Assembly (NCBI RefSeq): GCF_036226885.1
Contig: NZ_CP109027.1
Location: 6,634,001 to 6,698,000 of the forward strand
Direction: 5' to 3'
DNA length: 64,000 nucleotides
DNA from: Streptomyces sp. NBC_00663
GTDB lineage: Bacteria; Actinomycetota; Actinomycetes; Streptomycetales; Streptomycetaceae
Shown: positions 50,460 to 59,703 of the stretch, one piece after another
Layout of the letters: every line of letters begins with the position of its first letter
How positions within the stretch are numbered: position 1 is the stretch's first letter
Translations under genes and position numbers: made by a program
The notes under the pieces: model-generated
What the model was told of the DNA's origin: nothing
Database searches by the model: none
Seen by the model: only the letters and a program-made list of their open reading frames with translations

Positions 50460-51490
50460 TGAGTACGACGACCAAGACCCCCACGACAGCGGCCAAGCCC
50501 GAAGCCCGTACGCCGTCCAAGGCGGCGCGCGTACTGGGTGACCGCCGGCTCCCCGTACTGGTCACGGCCGCCCTGTTCCTCGCGATGTACATCGCCGGCC
50601 TCAGCCGCTACCAGAACTACGGCTTCGGCGACTCGCAGGTGTTCCTCAACCTGTTCATCGACAACGGCTATCTGCTGGTCGCCGCCGTCGGCGCCACCTT
50701 CGTCATCCTGTCCGGCGGCATCGACCTGTCCGTCGGTTCGGTGATCGGCTTCACGACGATGCTCACGGCGTGGCTGGTCCAGGACGTGGGCCTGCCGCTC
50801 CTCGTGGTCATCCCCATATCCCTGGGCGTGGGCGCGTTCGGCGGCTTCCTCATGGGTTATGTGATCCACAACTTCGAGATCCAGCCGTTCATCGTGACCC
50901 TCGCGGGCCTCTTCCTCTTCCGGGGCCTGTGCCTGGTCATCAGCAAGGAGTCGATCGCGATCAACGACTCCGCGGTGAGCAGCCTGGCCGAGACACGCGT
51001 GTCACTGGGCCTGGGCGAGCTGTCGATCGGCGCGGTGGTGGCCCTCGTGGTCCTGGCGGCGGCCTTCTACCTCCTGCACTACACCCGCTTCGGCCGCCGG
51101 ATCTACGCCATCGGCGGCAACGAGCAGTCGGCCCTCCTCATGGGCCTCCCGCTGGGCGGCACGAAGATCGCGGTCTACACGATGAGCGGCTTCTGCTCCG
51201 CGCTCGCCGGTCTGCTCTTCATGCTCTACATCCAGTCCGGCGACCCGCTGCACGCGGTCGGCATGGAACTCGACGCGATCGCCGCGGTGGTCATCGGCGG
51301 CACCCTGCTGACGGGCGGCTCCGGCTATGTGCTCGGCACGCTGTTCGGCGTCCTCGTGCTCGGTCTGATCAAGAGCATCATCCAGTTCGAGGGCACGCTC
51401 AGCTCCTGGTGGACGAAGATCGCCACCGGTGTGCTGCTCTGCGCCTTCATCCTGATCCAGCGTGTGATGACGACGCGTAAGAAGGCCTGA
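50459..51490 (+). CDS. yjfF: YjfF-type galactofuranose ABC transporter permease
   Basis: 343 residues, about nine to ten transmembrane helices. Key blocks: 'VGATFVILSGGIDLSVGSVIGFTTML', 'HNFEIQPFIVTLAGLFLFRGLCLVIS' and 'LDAIAAVVIGGTLLTGGSGYVLGTLFGVLVLGLI'. ATG 50459 shares its first base with the last base of the ytfT stop (TGATG), with GGAGG seven bases upstream. It is the last gene of the importer operon. No obvious terminator follows at once. Confidence 0.92.
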   Translation: MSTTTKTPTTAAKPEARTPSKAARVLGDRRLPVLVTAALFLAMYIAGLSRYQNYGFGDSQVFLNLFIDNGYLLVAAVGATFVILSGGIDLSVGSVIGFTTMLTAWLVQDVGLPLLVVIPISLGVGAFGGFLMGYVIHNFEIQPFIVTLAGLFLFRGLCLVISKESIAINDSAVSSLAETRVSLGLGELSIGAVVALVVLAAAFYLLHYTRFGRRIYAIGGNEQSALLMGLPLGGTKIAVYTMSGFCSALAGLLFMLYIQSGDPLHAVGMELDAIAAVVIGGTLLTGGSGYVLGTLFGVLVLGLIKSIIQFEGTLSSWWTKIATGVLLCAFILIQRVMTTRKKA

Positions 51491-51636
51491 GCGGAGCGCT
51501 GCGGCCGGTTTCGGCGAGTTGAGGGTGGATGGGTGGATCATCCTCAACTCGCCGCGCCGGAAGGGCCAGTTCCGCACACAACATTCACAGCTGCCTCTAG
51601 GAACGCTACGGATCGGGAACTTAATCTTCCCGCGTC

Positions 51637-52617
51637 ATGGACTACTGCCTCCCGTGCCGACGGCACCTCAACGGCGCCCTCGCCTGCCCGGGGTGCGGCA
51701 CCTCCGTAGAACAGCTCCGCGCCTACGCGACCCAGCCCGCCCAGCAGCACGCACAGCGGTACGCCCAGCCGCAGCCGGCGGACGACGGCGGGTACCCGGC
51801 CTACGGCGGCGGCTACCAGGACGCGTACGGCGGCCACGACCCGGCCGCGACCTACGGGCCCGGGCACGAGACGGCGGCGTACGGCGACACGTCCACGGAC
51901 GGCACCGGTCACGCCGAGAGCGCGACCGAGACCGCGGAGAGCCCCGAGGCGGCCCCCGAGCAGCCGGAGCCGGTCACCGGCGGCCGGGCGGCGCGACGCC
52001 GCGCCCAGGGCCGCCGCGGCCGGGCCCCCGTCGCGGAGACGCCGGAGGACTCGGACGAGTACGACGACACGGACGACCTGGAGTACGACGACGAGGACGG
52101 CGACGGCCCCTCGGGCGCCGGAAGCCGCCGTGACCGTAAAGCCGCGGCCCATCGCCGCAGACGCCGCCGGGCCCTCCTCGTCGCCGCGGGCTTCGTGCTC
52201 GCCGCCGGCGGCCTGAGCCTCGCCGAGCTCGGCATGGATGCGCCCGGTTCCCACTCCACGCCCGCCGCGGCCGGCGACGAGTCAGCGGAGGGCGCCGCCT
52301 CGGCGGAGGCCGGCAAGACCGCCGAGCCACTGGACGACGCGAACGCGCTCCCCTCGGCCTCCGCGTCCGCGAACGCCTCGAAGTCCCCCTCGGCCTCGGC
52401 CTCCGCGTCCGCCTCCGAGAAGGAGAAGGACGACAAGGACAAGGACAAGGACGCCCAGTCGGCGGGGGCCACGGCCGTTCCGGGCGCCTCCACCCCGACT
52501 CCGACCGCCACCAGCCCGGCCGCGCCGGCCACCCCCACGGCTGACCCGACCACGGCCGACCCGACGCCGGCTCCGTCCGAGACGCAGTGCGAGCGGTTCC
52601 TGTGGTGGTGCACCTGA
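51637..52617 (+). CDS. SCO2400-like membrane protein with N-terminal zinc-ribbon-like motif
   Basis: 326 residues. The N-terminus 'MDYCLPCRRHLNGALACPGCG' has two CxxC pairs likely to bind zinc. A long low-complexity region rich in Gln, Tyr, Gly, Glu and Asp follows, then a basic stretch (RRDRKAAAHRRRRRRA), one transmembrane helix (LLVAAGFVLAAGGLSLAELG, about 189-208) and an extracytoplasmic tail rich in Ala, Ser, Lys/Asp and Pro/Thr ending 'CERFLWWCT'. The architecture matches the Streptomyces SCO2400 family, of unknown function. Confidence 0.82.
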   Translation: MDYCLPCRRHLNGALACPGCGTSVEQLRAYATQPAQQHAQRYAQPQPADDGGYPAYGGGYQDAYGGHDPAATYGPGHETAAYGDTSTDGTGHAESATETAESPEAAPEQPEPVTGGRAARRRAQGRRGRAPVAETPEDSDEYDDTDDLEYDDEDGDGPSGAGSRRDRKAAAHRRRRRRALLVAAGFVLAAGGLSLAELGMDAPGSHSTPAAAGDESAEGAASAEAGKTAEPLDDANALPSASASANASKSPSASASASASEKEKDDKDKDKDAQSAGATAVPGASTPTPTATSPAAPATPTADPTTADPTPAPSETQCERFLWWCT

Positions 52618-52640
52618 GGCGGTGACCCCAGGTCACCGCC
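52618..52640. terminator. 10-bp stem-loop between convergent genes
   Basis: GGCGGTGACC (52618-52627) pairs with GGTCACCGCC (52631-52640) around CCA. It follows the SCO2400-like stop at once and faces the MarR gene end at 52665, so it probably serves both. Confidence 0.75.
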
Positions 52641-52664
52641 GGCCGGTCGACCGCCCGGCCGCGG

Positions 52665-53102
52665 CTACGAGTTCAGCATCCGCCGCAGCAGGTCCCGCAG
52701 CGACTCCCGCTCCTCGTCCGACAGCCCGGCCAGCGGCTCACGGGCGAAACGCAGTCCCTCGCGCAGGCTCCGGGCCACGTCCCGGCCCTCGTCCGTCACC
52801 GCCGCCACCTTCACCCGCCGGTCCGCGGGGTCGGGCCGCCGCTCCACCAGGCCGCGTGTCTCCAGGCGGTCCACGATCCCGGTCACGTTCGACGGCTCGC
52901 ACTTCAGCTTCTGCGCCAGCTTCCGCATGGGCAGCGGCTCCAGCGACAGCAGGCTGAGCAGCCGTGCCTGGGCGCCGGTGAGCGCGTGGTCGCCGGCGGC
53001 CTCCTCGTAGTCCTCGTAGAAGCGCGCCACGACGTCACCGATCAGCTCGACGACTTCCATGGTCAGCGCGTCGGGGCGGCGGGTCTTGGGTGGAGTGGCC
53101 AT
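52665..53102 (-). CDS. MarR-family transcriptional regulator
   Basis: 145 residues. The winged HTH has 'LTGAQARLLSLLSLEPLPMRKLAQKLKCEPSNVTGIVDRLETRGLVERRPDPADRRVKVAAVTDEG', the full MarR recognition helix and wing. It has one cysteine (KLKCEPSN) in the HTH; the N-terminal redox cysteine of OhrR is absent. It is divergent from the quinone-oxidoreductase-like gene at 53206, with a short intergenic region that contains palindromes, so it likely represses both. Confidence 0.92.
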   Translation of the reverse strand: MATPPKTRRPDALTMEVVELIGDVVARFYEDYEEAAGDHALTGAQARLLSLLSLEPLPMRKLAQKLKCEPSNVTGIVDRLETRGLVERRPDPADRRVKVAAVTDEGRDVARSLREGLRFAREPLAGLSDEERESLRDLLRRMLNS

Positions 53103-53124
53103 GGCTCAAGACTACCCCCATTAC

Positions 53125-53170
53125 TTGACAACATGAAATATTCAGGAGCATGGTTGTTTCAGGTACTGAA
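53125..53170 (+). promoter_or_regulatory. divergent MarR/oxidoreductase control region
   Basis: TTGACA at 53125-53130 is a candidate -35 for the plus-strand gene. The palindrome TTCAGGTACTGAA (53158-53170) and the related TATTCAGG nearby (53139-53146) lie downstream of it. AT-rich for this genome. Good candidates for MarR operators, but no -10 can be fixed confidently. Confidence 0.5.
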
Positions 53171-53205
53171 GTAAATCTGCTGAAGTGAACGCGAAAGGTT
53201 CTGTC

Positions 53206-54204
53206 ATGATCAACCGCGAGTGGCACCTGCTCAGCCGTCCCGTCGGCTGGCCGAAGCCCGAGGACTTCGCCCTGGTCGAGGCCGAGGTGAAGCAGCCGGG
53301 TGAGGGTCAGGTGCTGGTGCGGAACAAGTACCTGTCGGTGGATCCCTACATGCGGGGCCGCATGTCGGCCGCCAAGTCCTACGTCGCCCCCTTCGAGCTC
53401 GGCAAGGCCATGCAGGGCGGCGCGGTCGGCGAGGTCATCGCCTCCGGTGCCGAGGGCATCGCCGTCGGCGACCACGTCCTGCACTTCGGCGGCTGGCGCG
53501 AGTACGCCACGTTCGACGCCACGCAGGCCGTCAAGGTCGACCCGGACGCCGCGCCCCTGTCCACCTACCTCGGCGTCCTCGGCATGACCGGCCTCACCGC
53601 CTACGCGGGTCTGCTGCGCACCGCGTCCTTCAAGGAGGGCGACTCGGTCTTCGTCTCCGGCGCCGCCGGTGCCGTCGGCGGCCAGGTCGGCCAGATCGCC
53701 AGGCTCAAGGGTGCCTCGCGGGTCATCGGCTCGGCCGGCTCCGACGAGAAGGTCAAGCTCCTGGTGGAGGAGTACGGCTTCGACGCGGCCTTCAACTACA
53801 AGAACGGCCCGGTGAGCCAGCAGCTGCGCGAGGCCGCGCCCGACGGCGTCGACGTCTACTTCGACAACGTCGGCGGTGACCACCTGGAGGCGGCCATCGG
53901 CTCGCTGAACCAGGGCGGCCGGATCGCGATCTGCGGCATGATCTCGGTCTACAACAACACCGAGCCCGCCCCCGGCCCGCGCAACCTCGCCCGTCTCATC
54001 CAGACCCGCGGCCGGATCGAGGGTCTGCTGGTCGGCGACCACTACGACCTTCAGCCGCAGTTCGTCTCCGAGGTCGGCCCGTGGGTGGCGTCCGGTGCGC
54101 TCAAGTACCGCGAGACGGTCGTCGAGGGCATCGAGAACAACCTGGAGGCGTTCCTCGGGGTACTGCGGGGCGACAACACCGGAAAGATGATCGTCAAGCT
54201 CTGA
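53206..54204 (+). CDS. NADP-dependent medium-chain oxidoreductase (zinc-free, leukotriene-B4-dehydrogenase-like)
   Basis: 332 residues. No zinc ligands. The start 'NREWHLLSRPVGWPKPEDFALVEAEVKQPGEGQVLVRNKYLSVDPYMRGRM' is diagnostic of the double-bond reductase/PTGR branch. The NADP site has 'VFVSGAAGAVGGQVGQIARLKGASRVIGSAGSDEK'. It reduces alpha,beta-unsaturated carbonyls or quinones, a detoxification role. ATG 53206 has AAAGG upstream. Divergent from the MarR regulator, which probably controls it. Confidence 0.92.
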   Translation: MINREWHLLSRPVGWPKPEDFALVEAEVKQPGEGQVLVRNKYLSVDPYMRGRMSAAKSYVAPFELGKAMQGGAVGEVIASGAEGIAVGDHVLHFGGWREYATFDATQAVKVDPDAAPLSTYLGVLGMTGLTAYAGLLRTASFKEGDSVFVSGAAGAVGGQVGQIARLKGASRVIGSAGSDEKVKLLVEEYGFDAAFNYKNGPVSQQLREAAPDGVDVYFDNVGGDHLEAAIGSLNQGGRIAICGMISVYNNTEPAPGPRNLARLIQTRGRIEGLLVGDHYDLQPQFVSEVGPWVASGALKYRETVVEGIENNLEAFLGVLRGDNTGKMIVKL

Positions 54205-54300
54205 CGTCTTCTGTCGTTTTCCGGCATGCGGTAACTTCTTTCCGAAACCGTCGTCGATCGTGGGCGCGAGTCGCACGGCGGACCTAGGAGGAAGTACCGC

Positions 54301-54720
<420 letters not shown>

Positions 54721-54740
54721 GGTCGCTCGTTGCGTACGTG

Positions 54741-54777
54741 AGAGGGCCGTACCCGTGGACGTCGGGTACGGCCCTCT
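54741..54777 (+). terminator. 15-bp perfect stem-loop after ohr
   Basis: Arms 54741-54755 and 54763-54777 pair perfectly with a 7-base loop, 20 bases after the ohr stop, followed by TTG. A strong intrinsic-type terminator for a high-GC genome. Confidence 0.85.
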
Positions 54778-54906
54778 TGCGCGGGGTGGGCTCCGTAGGC
54801 GCCTCCCGCACTCGGGGGCGTTGAGCAGGTGCCTCCCGCGGTTGGCGTGCTGAATTTCTGGCTGACAGTGGACCTTGGTGGGCCTGTGCCGTCGGCCGTG
54901 GTGGCT

Positions 54907-56058
54907 TCAGTGGGCCAGTGCTGCTGTGTGTACCGCCCTGACGAACTGGTTGTTCTCCGGGGCTGCCCCGCCCGGGAAGGCCAGGCGGCGACGGGTGTAG
55001 CCGTAGGCCAGGCCGCTGCGGGGGTCGGCGAAGCCCTGGGAGCCCGCCGCGCCGCTGTGACCGAAGGCGCCGGCGCCGAGGAACGGGTGCCAGGTGTCGG
55101 CCGTGGCCTGGAAGCCGAGGCCGTAGGAGCGGTGGGCGCGGGCGATCAGGTCGTAGCCGATGGAGTGGATCTGGCCGACCTCGGCGATCGTGTCCGGCTT
55201 GAGGAGGGGCGGGCGGTCGTTCAGTTCGCTGATGGCCGCCGCGTACATTCCGGCGATCCCGCGGGCCGCCGCCACGCCGCCCGCCGACGCCGGGCCCTTG
55301 GCGCGTACGGTGCGGGAGTTGGCGTAGTCCACGAGGTCGCCCGCGTCCGGGACATGCGCGTTGAACGCGATCGAGGTCAGCGAGTGCGGGCCCTGCGGTG
55401 AGGCGTCGATCAGGGCCTGCTGCTCGGGGGTGGGGAGCATGCGCTGGATCGGGCGGTAGCGGGGTTCCTGGGACTCGGGCAGACCGAGATGGAAGTCCAA
55501 GGCGTAGGGAGCGCGGACGCGCTCCTCCCACAGGTCCTGGATCGTGCGGCCCGTGGCCCGGCGGACCACCTCGCCGGTGAGGGCGCCGATGACCAGCGCG
55601 TGATAGCCGAAGGCCGTGCCGGGGCGCCAGAACGGGCGCTGGTCGGCGAGGCGTTCGGCGATCGCCCGGTCGTCCGCCATCTCGGCCCGGGTGAGGCCGG
55701 TGTCCAGGCCCACCAGTCCGGCCCGGTGCGCGAGCAGCTCGCGGAGGGTGAGCCCGCCCTTGCCCTCGGCCGCGAACTCCGGCCAGTAGTAGGTCACCTT
55801 GCGGTCGAGTTCGAGCGTGCCCTCCTGGACCAGCAGCGCCACCACCAGATGCGCGGCGCCCTTCGTCGAGGAGAAGACGGCGTGGAGGGAGTCCGCCTCG
55901 TTGCCGTCGCCGGTCCACAGGTCGACGACCCTGCGACCGTGCACATAGGCGCACAACTGGCCCTCGTAGTCGGGGCGTTCACCGGCCACGAAGGCGGCGA
56001 ACTCCTCGCGCACCGCTTCGAAGCCGTCGGCGACGATGCCGTGGATCTCCTGCGTCAT
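54907..56058 (-). CDS. beta-lactamase-fold serine hydrolase/esterase
   Basis: 383 residues, no signal peptide. The SxxK motif is S63-S-T-K66 in 'HAVFSSTKGAAHLVVALLV', the tyrosine motif is 'FGYHALVIGALTGEVVRRATG', and the late motif is 'GHSGAAGSQGFADP' (HxG-type). It resembles EstB/LACTB-like esterases. ATG 56058 overlaps the stop of the M14 peptidase gene (ATGA), so the two hydrolases are coupled. The substrate is unknown. Confidence 0.88.
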   Translation of the reverse strand: MTQEIHGIVADGFEAVREEFAAFVAGERPDYEGQLCAYVHGRRVVDLWTGDGNEADSLHAVFSSTKGAAHLVVALLVQEGTLELDRKVTYYWPEFAAEGKGGLTLRELLAHRAGLVGLDTGLTRAEMADDRAIAERLADQRPFWRPGTAFGYHALVIGALTGEVVRRATGRTIQDLWEERVRAPYALDFHLGLPESQEPRYRPIQRMLPTPEQQALIDASPQGPHSLTSIAFNAHVPDAGDLVDYANSRTVRAKGPASAGGVAAARGIAGMYAAAISELNDRPPLLKPDTIAEVGQIHSIGYDLIARAHRSYGLGFQATADTWHPFLGAGAFGHSGAAGSQGFADPRSGLAYGYTRRRLAFPGGAAPENNQFVRAVHTAALAH

Positions 56059-58610
56059 CCGCTCTCCTTGACTGCTGCCATGTTGAACAATGCCCTTGCC
56101 ACCTGCGGGAATTCTCCCTTCGGGTGGTCCCGGAAGAGAGGCTCGGTGCCGAACAGGACCGCGTGCGGACCGCTGATCACCGAGGGCTGTCCGGCCGCGG
56201 CGGACGGTCCGCCGGTGCCGTCCTCCAGGGGGCGCCAGTGCCCGGACACCAACGGGTCGCCCGTCGCGTACGACTGCTCCACGCGGACCCCCGGCCCGAG
56301 GTCGGCGAACCAGACGGGCGCGTACACGAAACCGTAACCCGGGGCGCCCGTGGTGATCGGTCCCGCGTTCACCATGCGGACCACCCCGTTCGCGTCCCCG
56401 TTGCCCTCGACGGGCTTCGCGGCCAGGAGGCCGGTGGCGGCGCTCAGTTCGGCTCCGCCGATGCCGCGTCCGACCAGGCCGTGACCCGCGTCCTTCGAGA
56501 GGAACGCGTCGAGGGCGGTGCGGGCGGTCGCGGTCAGCTCGCCGTACTCCAGCCCCGTCGACACCATCAGCACATCCGTCGCCGACCAGTCGAACCCCGC
56601 GTTGAGGACGTCCGTCGAGACCGGCGTGACCTCGAAGTCCATCTCACGCAGCGCGAACAGCTCGCCCGGGGTGACCGCGGCGGCCACCCGGGTGCGGTGC
56701 AGGGGCGCGATGCCCGTGCGGCGGGTGGCGTCGAAGATGACGTCGTGGGTGCGGGCGAGGGCGGTGGCCTCGGAGCGGGCCGACGCCGGGACGATCGCCG
56801 TGGTTCCGTCCGCTGTGCGTCGTACCGGAACACCCTGCCTGAGCAGGGAGTTGAGGGCCGCGAACGCCGCCGGGTCGTCCAGGCGCAGGCTCAGGTCGCC
56901 GTGCGGGGCGACCCGGCCGACGGCCGTGGCCTCCCGCACGGAGCGCAGCGGGAGACCCGTGAGCCGCCCCGCCGTCACCGCCGTCACCTCGGCGCCCCAC
57001 AGCCGGCCCAGGCTCCAGCCCGAGATGTCGTACATCACCGACACCTTGTCGCTGATGTCCCGGCCGTCCGCGAGCAGCACATTGGCGAGGCCGCGCTTGG
57101 GCTGGTGCAGGTCGACGACGTACGAGCCCTTCGCGTACGTCCGACCGGCCGGCCGGAAGGACTTGGTGGCGCGGGCGACCCGGACGTCGTTGGCGAGGAG
57201 GTGGTCCACCAGGCGGGCGGCGGCGGTCGTGCCCGCCGGGATCACGTACGCGCGGGGGAAGGTGGTGGTGTAGACGTCCTCCGGGCCGATGCCCGGAACA
57301 CCCGGCACCGTCTTCTCGGACACCGGCACCTGCGCCGCCCCGGCCGCCCCGCGCCGGAAGACCTCGATCTGGTCGGCGACGAGCGAGGTCCGGCGCGCCC
57401 GCACGAAGTCGAGCGTGGCCCGGATCGCGGCGCCCGCCACGGCCGTGTTGACGGCCGAGCGGCGGCGGAGCTCCTCGACCGGGAGGTTGGTGTACGCCGA
57501 GTTGTTCACCTGGAGCGGGATCTCCACCGTGTGCGCGGCGACCGTGCCGTGGAAGGCCGCGTACTGCGGGGTGAAGATCGGCGGCCAGTCGTCCCAGCCC
57601 TCCTGCTGGTCCCGGAAGGGGATCTGGGCCGGTTCCACCCCGTCCTTCGCGAGCGTGTAGCCGAGGCCGTTGACGGCGGCCTCCATGCCGAGGGCGTTGG
57701 CGTAGGTGTTCTTGAGGAAGAGGTCGTACTCGTAGTTCTCGCCGTGCGGGGGAGTGGTGGGCTCGATGAGGGTGCCGTTGACGTACCCGTGCAGATCGAG
57801 CATGACGGCCGGCTGCTTGTCGATCTCGATCTGCCGCATCGCCCGGGTCTCGGGCTGGGAGGCGGTCACGAAGTCCCGGTTCAGATCGAAGCCGTTGGCG
57901 TTCGCGCGGGTCCCGGCGATACGGCCGTCAGGGTTGGCGGTGATGTTGAAGTACAGGCGGGAGTGGGCGAGCAGGTCCGCTGTGCGCGCGTCCTCGGCGG
58001 TGGCCAGCTGCTCGATGAGCCGGAGGGAGGCGTCGGTGCCCTCCCACTCGTTGCCGTGGATGTTGTTGTTGAAGAAGACGGGCGCCTTGTAACTCGCCTT
58101 GATCTCGGCAGACTTGGCGGCCGTGGCCGGGGCGTTCTCGATGAGTTCGCGCATCCGCTCCTGGGCGCGGGCCTGGCGGTCGGTCTCCGGGGCGGTGACG
58201 GTGACGAGATAGAGGCGATGCCCGCCGGCCGACTTCCCGGTCACCTCGACACTCACCCGGTCACCGAGGGCCTGGAGCGCGTTCAGCTTCGGGGCGATCG
58301 CGTGGTACGGGGTGAGGCCGAGCTTCAGGGACTTGTCGGCGGGGTTCTCGGGGTCGGGGGAAAGGACCTGCTCGCGCGGATAGCCGGTGACCACCGGGTC
58401 GCCGGTGGGGGCTTCGGTGCCGAGGGCCCGCCGGGCGGCGCTCGCCGGGGCCTGGGCGGCGCGCCGGTCGAGGGCGGGCTCGTGCCGGGTGGGGGCGGGT
58501 TCGGGGTCCGCGCCCGCCGGGTGCGGGGTGAGGAGCAGGGACCCCGCCGTGGTCAGGGCGAGGGCGGCGATCAGTACGGGTCTCGCAGGGGCGGTTCTCG
58601 TGGTGCGCAC
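56055..58610 (-). CDS. secreted M14 zinc carboxypeptidase-like protein
   Basis: 851 residues with a signal peptide (about 1-34, 'PVLIAALALTTAGSLLLTPHPAGA'). The M14 domain (about 95-400) shows the HxxE zinc motif H185-G-N-E188 in 'NNNIHGNEWEGTDASLRL', 'PDGRIAGTRANANGFDLNRDF', the third ligand in 'AVMLDLHGYVNG' and the catalytic Glu region 'AHTVEIPLQV'. About 450 C-terminal residues are unassigned, possibly a glutamine-amidotransferase-like fold. GTG 58610 has GGAGGAGGT upstream. Hydrolyses peptides outside the cell. Confidence 0.88.
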   Translation of the reverse strand: MRTTRTAPARPVLIAALALTTAGSLLLTPHPAGADPEPAPTRHEPALDRRAAQAPASAARRALGTEAPTGDPVVTGYPREQVLSPDPENPADKSLKLGLTPYHAIAPKLNALQALGDRVSVEVTGKSAGGHRLYLVTVTAPETDRQARAQERMRELIENAPATAAKSAEIKASYKAPVFFNNNIHGNEWEGTDASLRLIEQLATAEDARTADLLAHSRLYFNITANPDGRIAGTRANANGFDLNRDFVTASQPETRAMRQIEIDKQPAVMLDLHGYVNGTLIEPTTPPHGENYEYDLFLKNTYANALGMEAAVNGLGYTLAKDGVEPAQIPFRDQQEGWDDWPPIFTPQYAAFHGTVAAHTVEIPLQVNNSAYTNLPVEELRRRSAVNTAVAGAAIRATLDFVRARRTSLVADQIEVFRRGAAGAAQVPVSEKTVPGVPGIGPEDVYTTTFPRAYVIPAGTTAAARLVDHLLANDVRVARATKSFRPAGRTYAKGSYVVDLHQPKRGLANVLLADGRDISDKVSVMYDISGWSLGRLWGAEVTAVTAGRLTGLPLRSVREATAVGRVAPHGDLSLRLDDPAAFAALNSLLRQGVPVRRTADGTTAIVPASARSEATALARTHDVIFDATRRTGIAPLHRTRVAAAVTPGELFALREMDFEVTPVSTDVLNAGFDWSATDVLMVSTGLEYGELTATARTALDAFLSKDAGHGLVGRGIGGAELSAATGLLAAKPVEGNGDANGVVRMVNAGPITTGAPGYGFVYAPVWFADLGPGVRVEQSYATGDPLVSGHWRPLEDGTGGPSAAAGQPSVISGPHAVLFGTEPLFRDHPKGEFPQVARALFNMAAVKESG

Positions 58611-58780
58611 GGGTCGTACCTCCTCCGGGAGCTTCCTGAGATCGGTACGGCGACATGTACCTGTTCGACTCAACCGGAACAAGAGGGAGTTGGTGTCACG
58701 GATGCCCCGGATGGCGCATCCCGCCGCCCCCGGACGGGGCATGCTGAGGGCGAACGAGCCGAGGACGAGGAGCGCCACCC

Positions 58781-59644
58781 ATGGCAACCATCCCTTCGCT
58801 CCCCAGCAGGGACGACGTACTGCGCATGGCCCGCAGCACGACGGACATCACCGGCCAACTCCTGGACACCGCCGGGAACATCACCAGGATCGCGATCAAC
58901 ACCTTCGATCCCAGGGACGGTTCGGGCCAGGAGGTGCTCAAGGTCCTGCGGCGGACCACGGCCGAACTGGCGGAGGCGAGCGCGTCCCCCCAGGCGCAGG
59001 AGGCGTTCTACCGCATCGTCGACACCCTGACCCGCCTCGGCACCAGCGGTGCCCCGCTGGCCGCCCACCCGGTCAGCGCACCGGCCCAGGCCCTGCTCAC
59101 CGCGCTGGGCGACAGCCTGCTGCCGGTGCTGGACGCGGTGGAACCGGCGGTGGAGGAGTTCGCGACGGCGCTGGGAGAGCTGGTGGAGGCCATGTCCCCG
59201 CTGCTGCCCGCGACGGCGGGCCTCACGGCCGGCGCCCTGCTCGCCCTCACCCCGCTGATCCGCGCGGCGGCGGACGTCCTGCGCGACTCGTCCCCCGAAC
59301 TCCGCCGCGTCGCCGACGCGTTGACCGCCGCCCTGGCCCCGCTGATGCCGCTCCAGGTGGCCCTCGCCGAACGCGCGGCAGCGGCGGGAGCGGGCGTGGT
59401 CCGCGCCTCCCTCCAGCCCCTCGCCGACCTCACGGAGGCGGCCGCGGCGACGACGAAGGCGGCCGGACCGGTGCTGGTCGCGGGGGAGGAACTGCTGGTG
59501 GCCGGCCTGGAACAGCTCCAGCCGGTCCTGCTGGCCGGCGCCTCCCGGGCGGGGCGGGTGGCGCGGGCGGCGGCGGTACGGGTGTCGGCGGCGGTGAGTC
59601 CGGCGGCGGAGCCGGGGGTGGTGGTGTCGGTGGCGGCCGGGTGA
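58781..59644 (+). CDS. alanine/leucine-rich helical protein of unknown function
   Basis: 287 residues, no signal peptide or clear transmembrane helix. Long amphipathic helices with regular Ala/Leu/Val repeats (for example 'ALLTALGDSLLPVLDAVEPAVEEFATALGELVEAMSPLLPATAG', 'RRVADALTAALAPLMPLQVALAERAAAAGAGV') suggest a bundle that may coat membranes or associate with lipid. GAGGAG lies upstream of ATG 58781. Followed by EI24- and LysE-type membrane genes, but separated by 59 bases. No family recognised. Confidence 0.65.
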   Translation: MATIPSLPSRDDVLRMARSTTDITGQLLDTAGNITRIAINTFDPRDGSGQEVLKVLRRTTAELAEASASPQAQEAFYRIVDTLTRLGTSGAPLAAHPVSAPAQALLTALGDSLLPVLDAVEPAVEEFATALGELVEAMSPLLPATAGLTAGALLALTPLIRAAADVLRDSSPELRRVADALTAALAPLMPLQVALAERAAAAGAGVVRASLQPLADLTEAAAATTKAAGPVLVAGEELLVAGLEQLQPVLLAGASRAGRVARAAAVRVSAAVSPAAEPGVVVSVAAG

Positions 59645-59703
59645 GCGCAGGGGCGGCGCCCGCGACCGCGAACCCTGACCGGGCCGCCCGATAGAGTGCG
59701 GCC

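Noticed and set aside
56124..59030. A plus-strand open frame of 968 codons
   Set aside because: Antisense to the M14 peptidase, with typical high-GC shadow composition (Arg, Gly, Val) and no recognisable domain or ribosome site.
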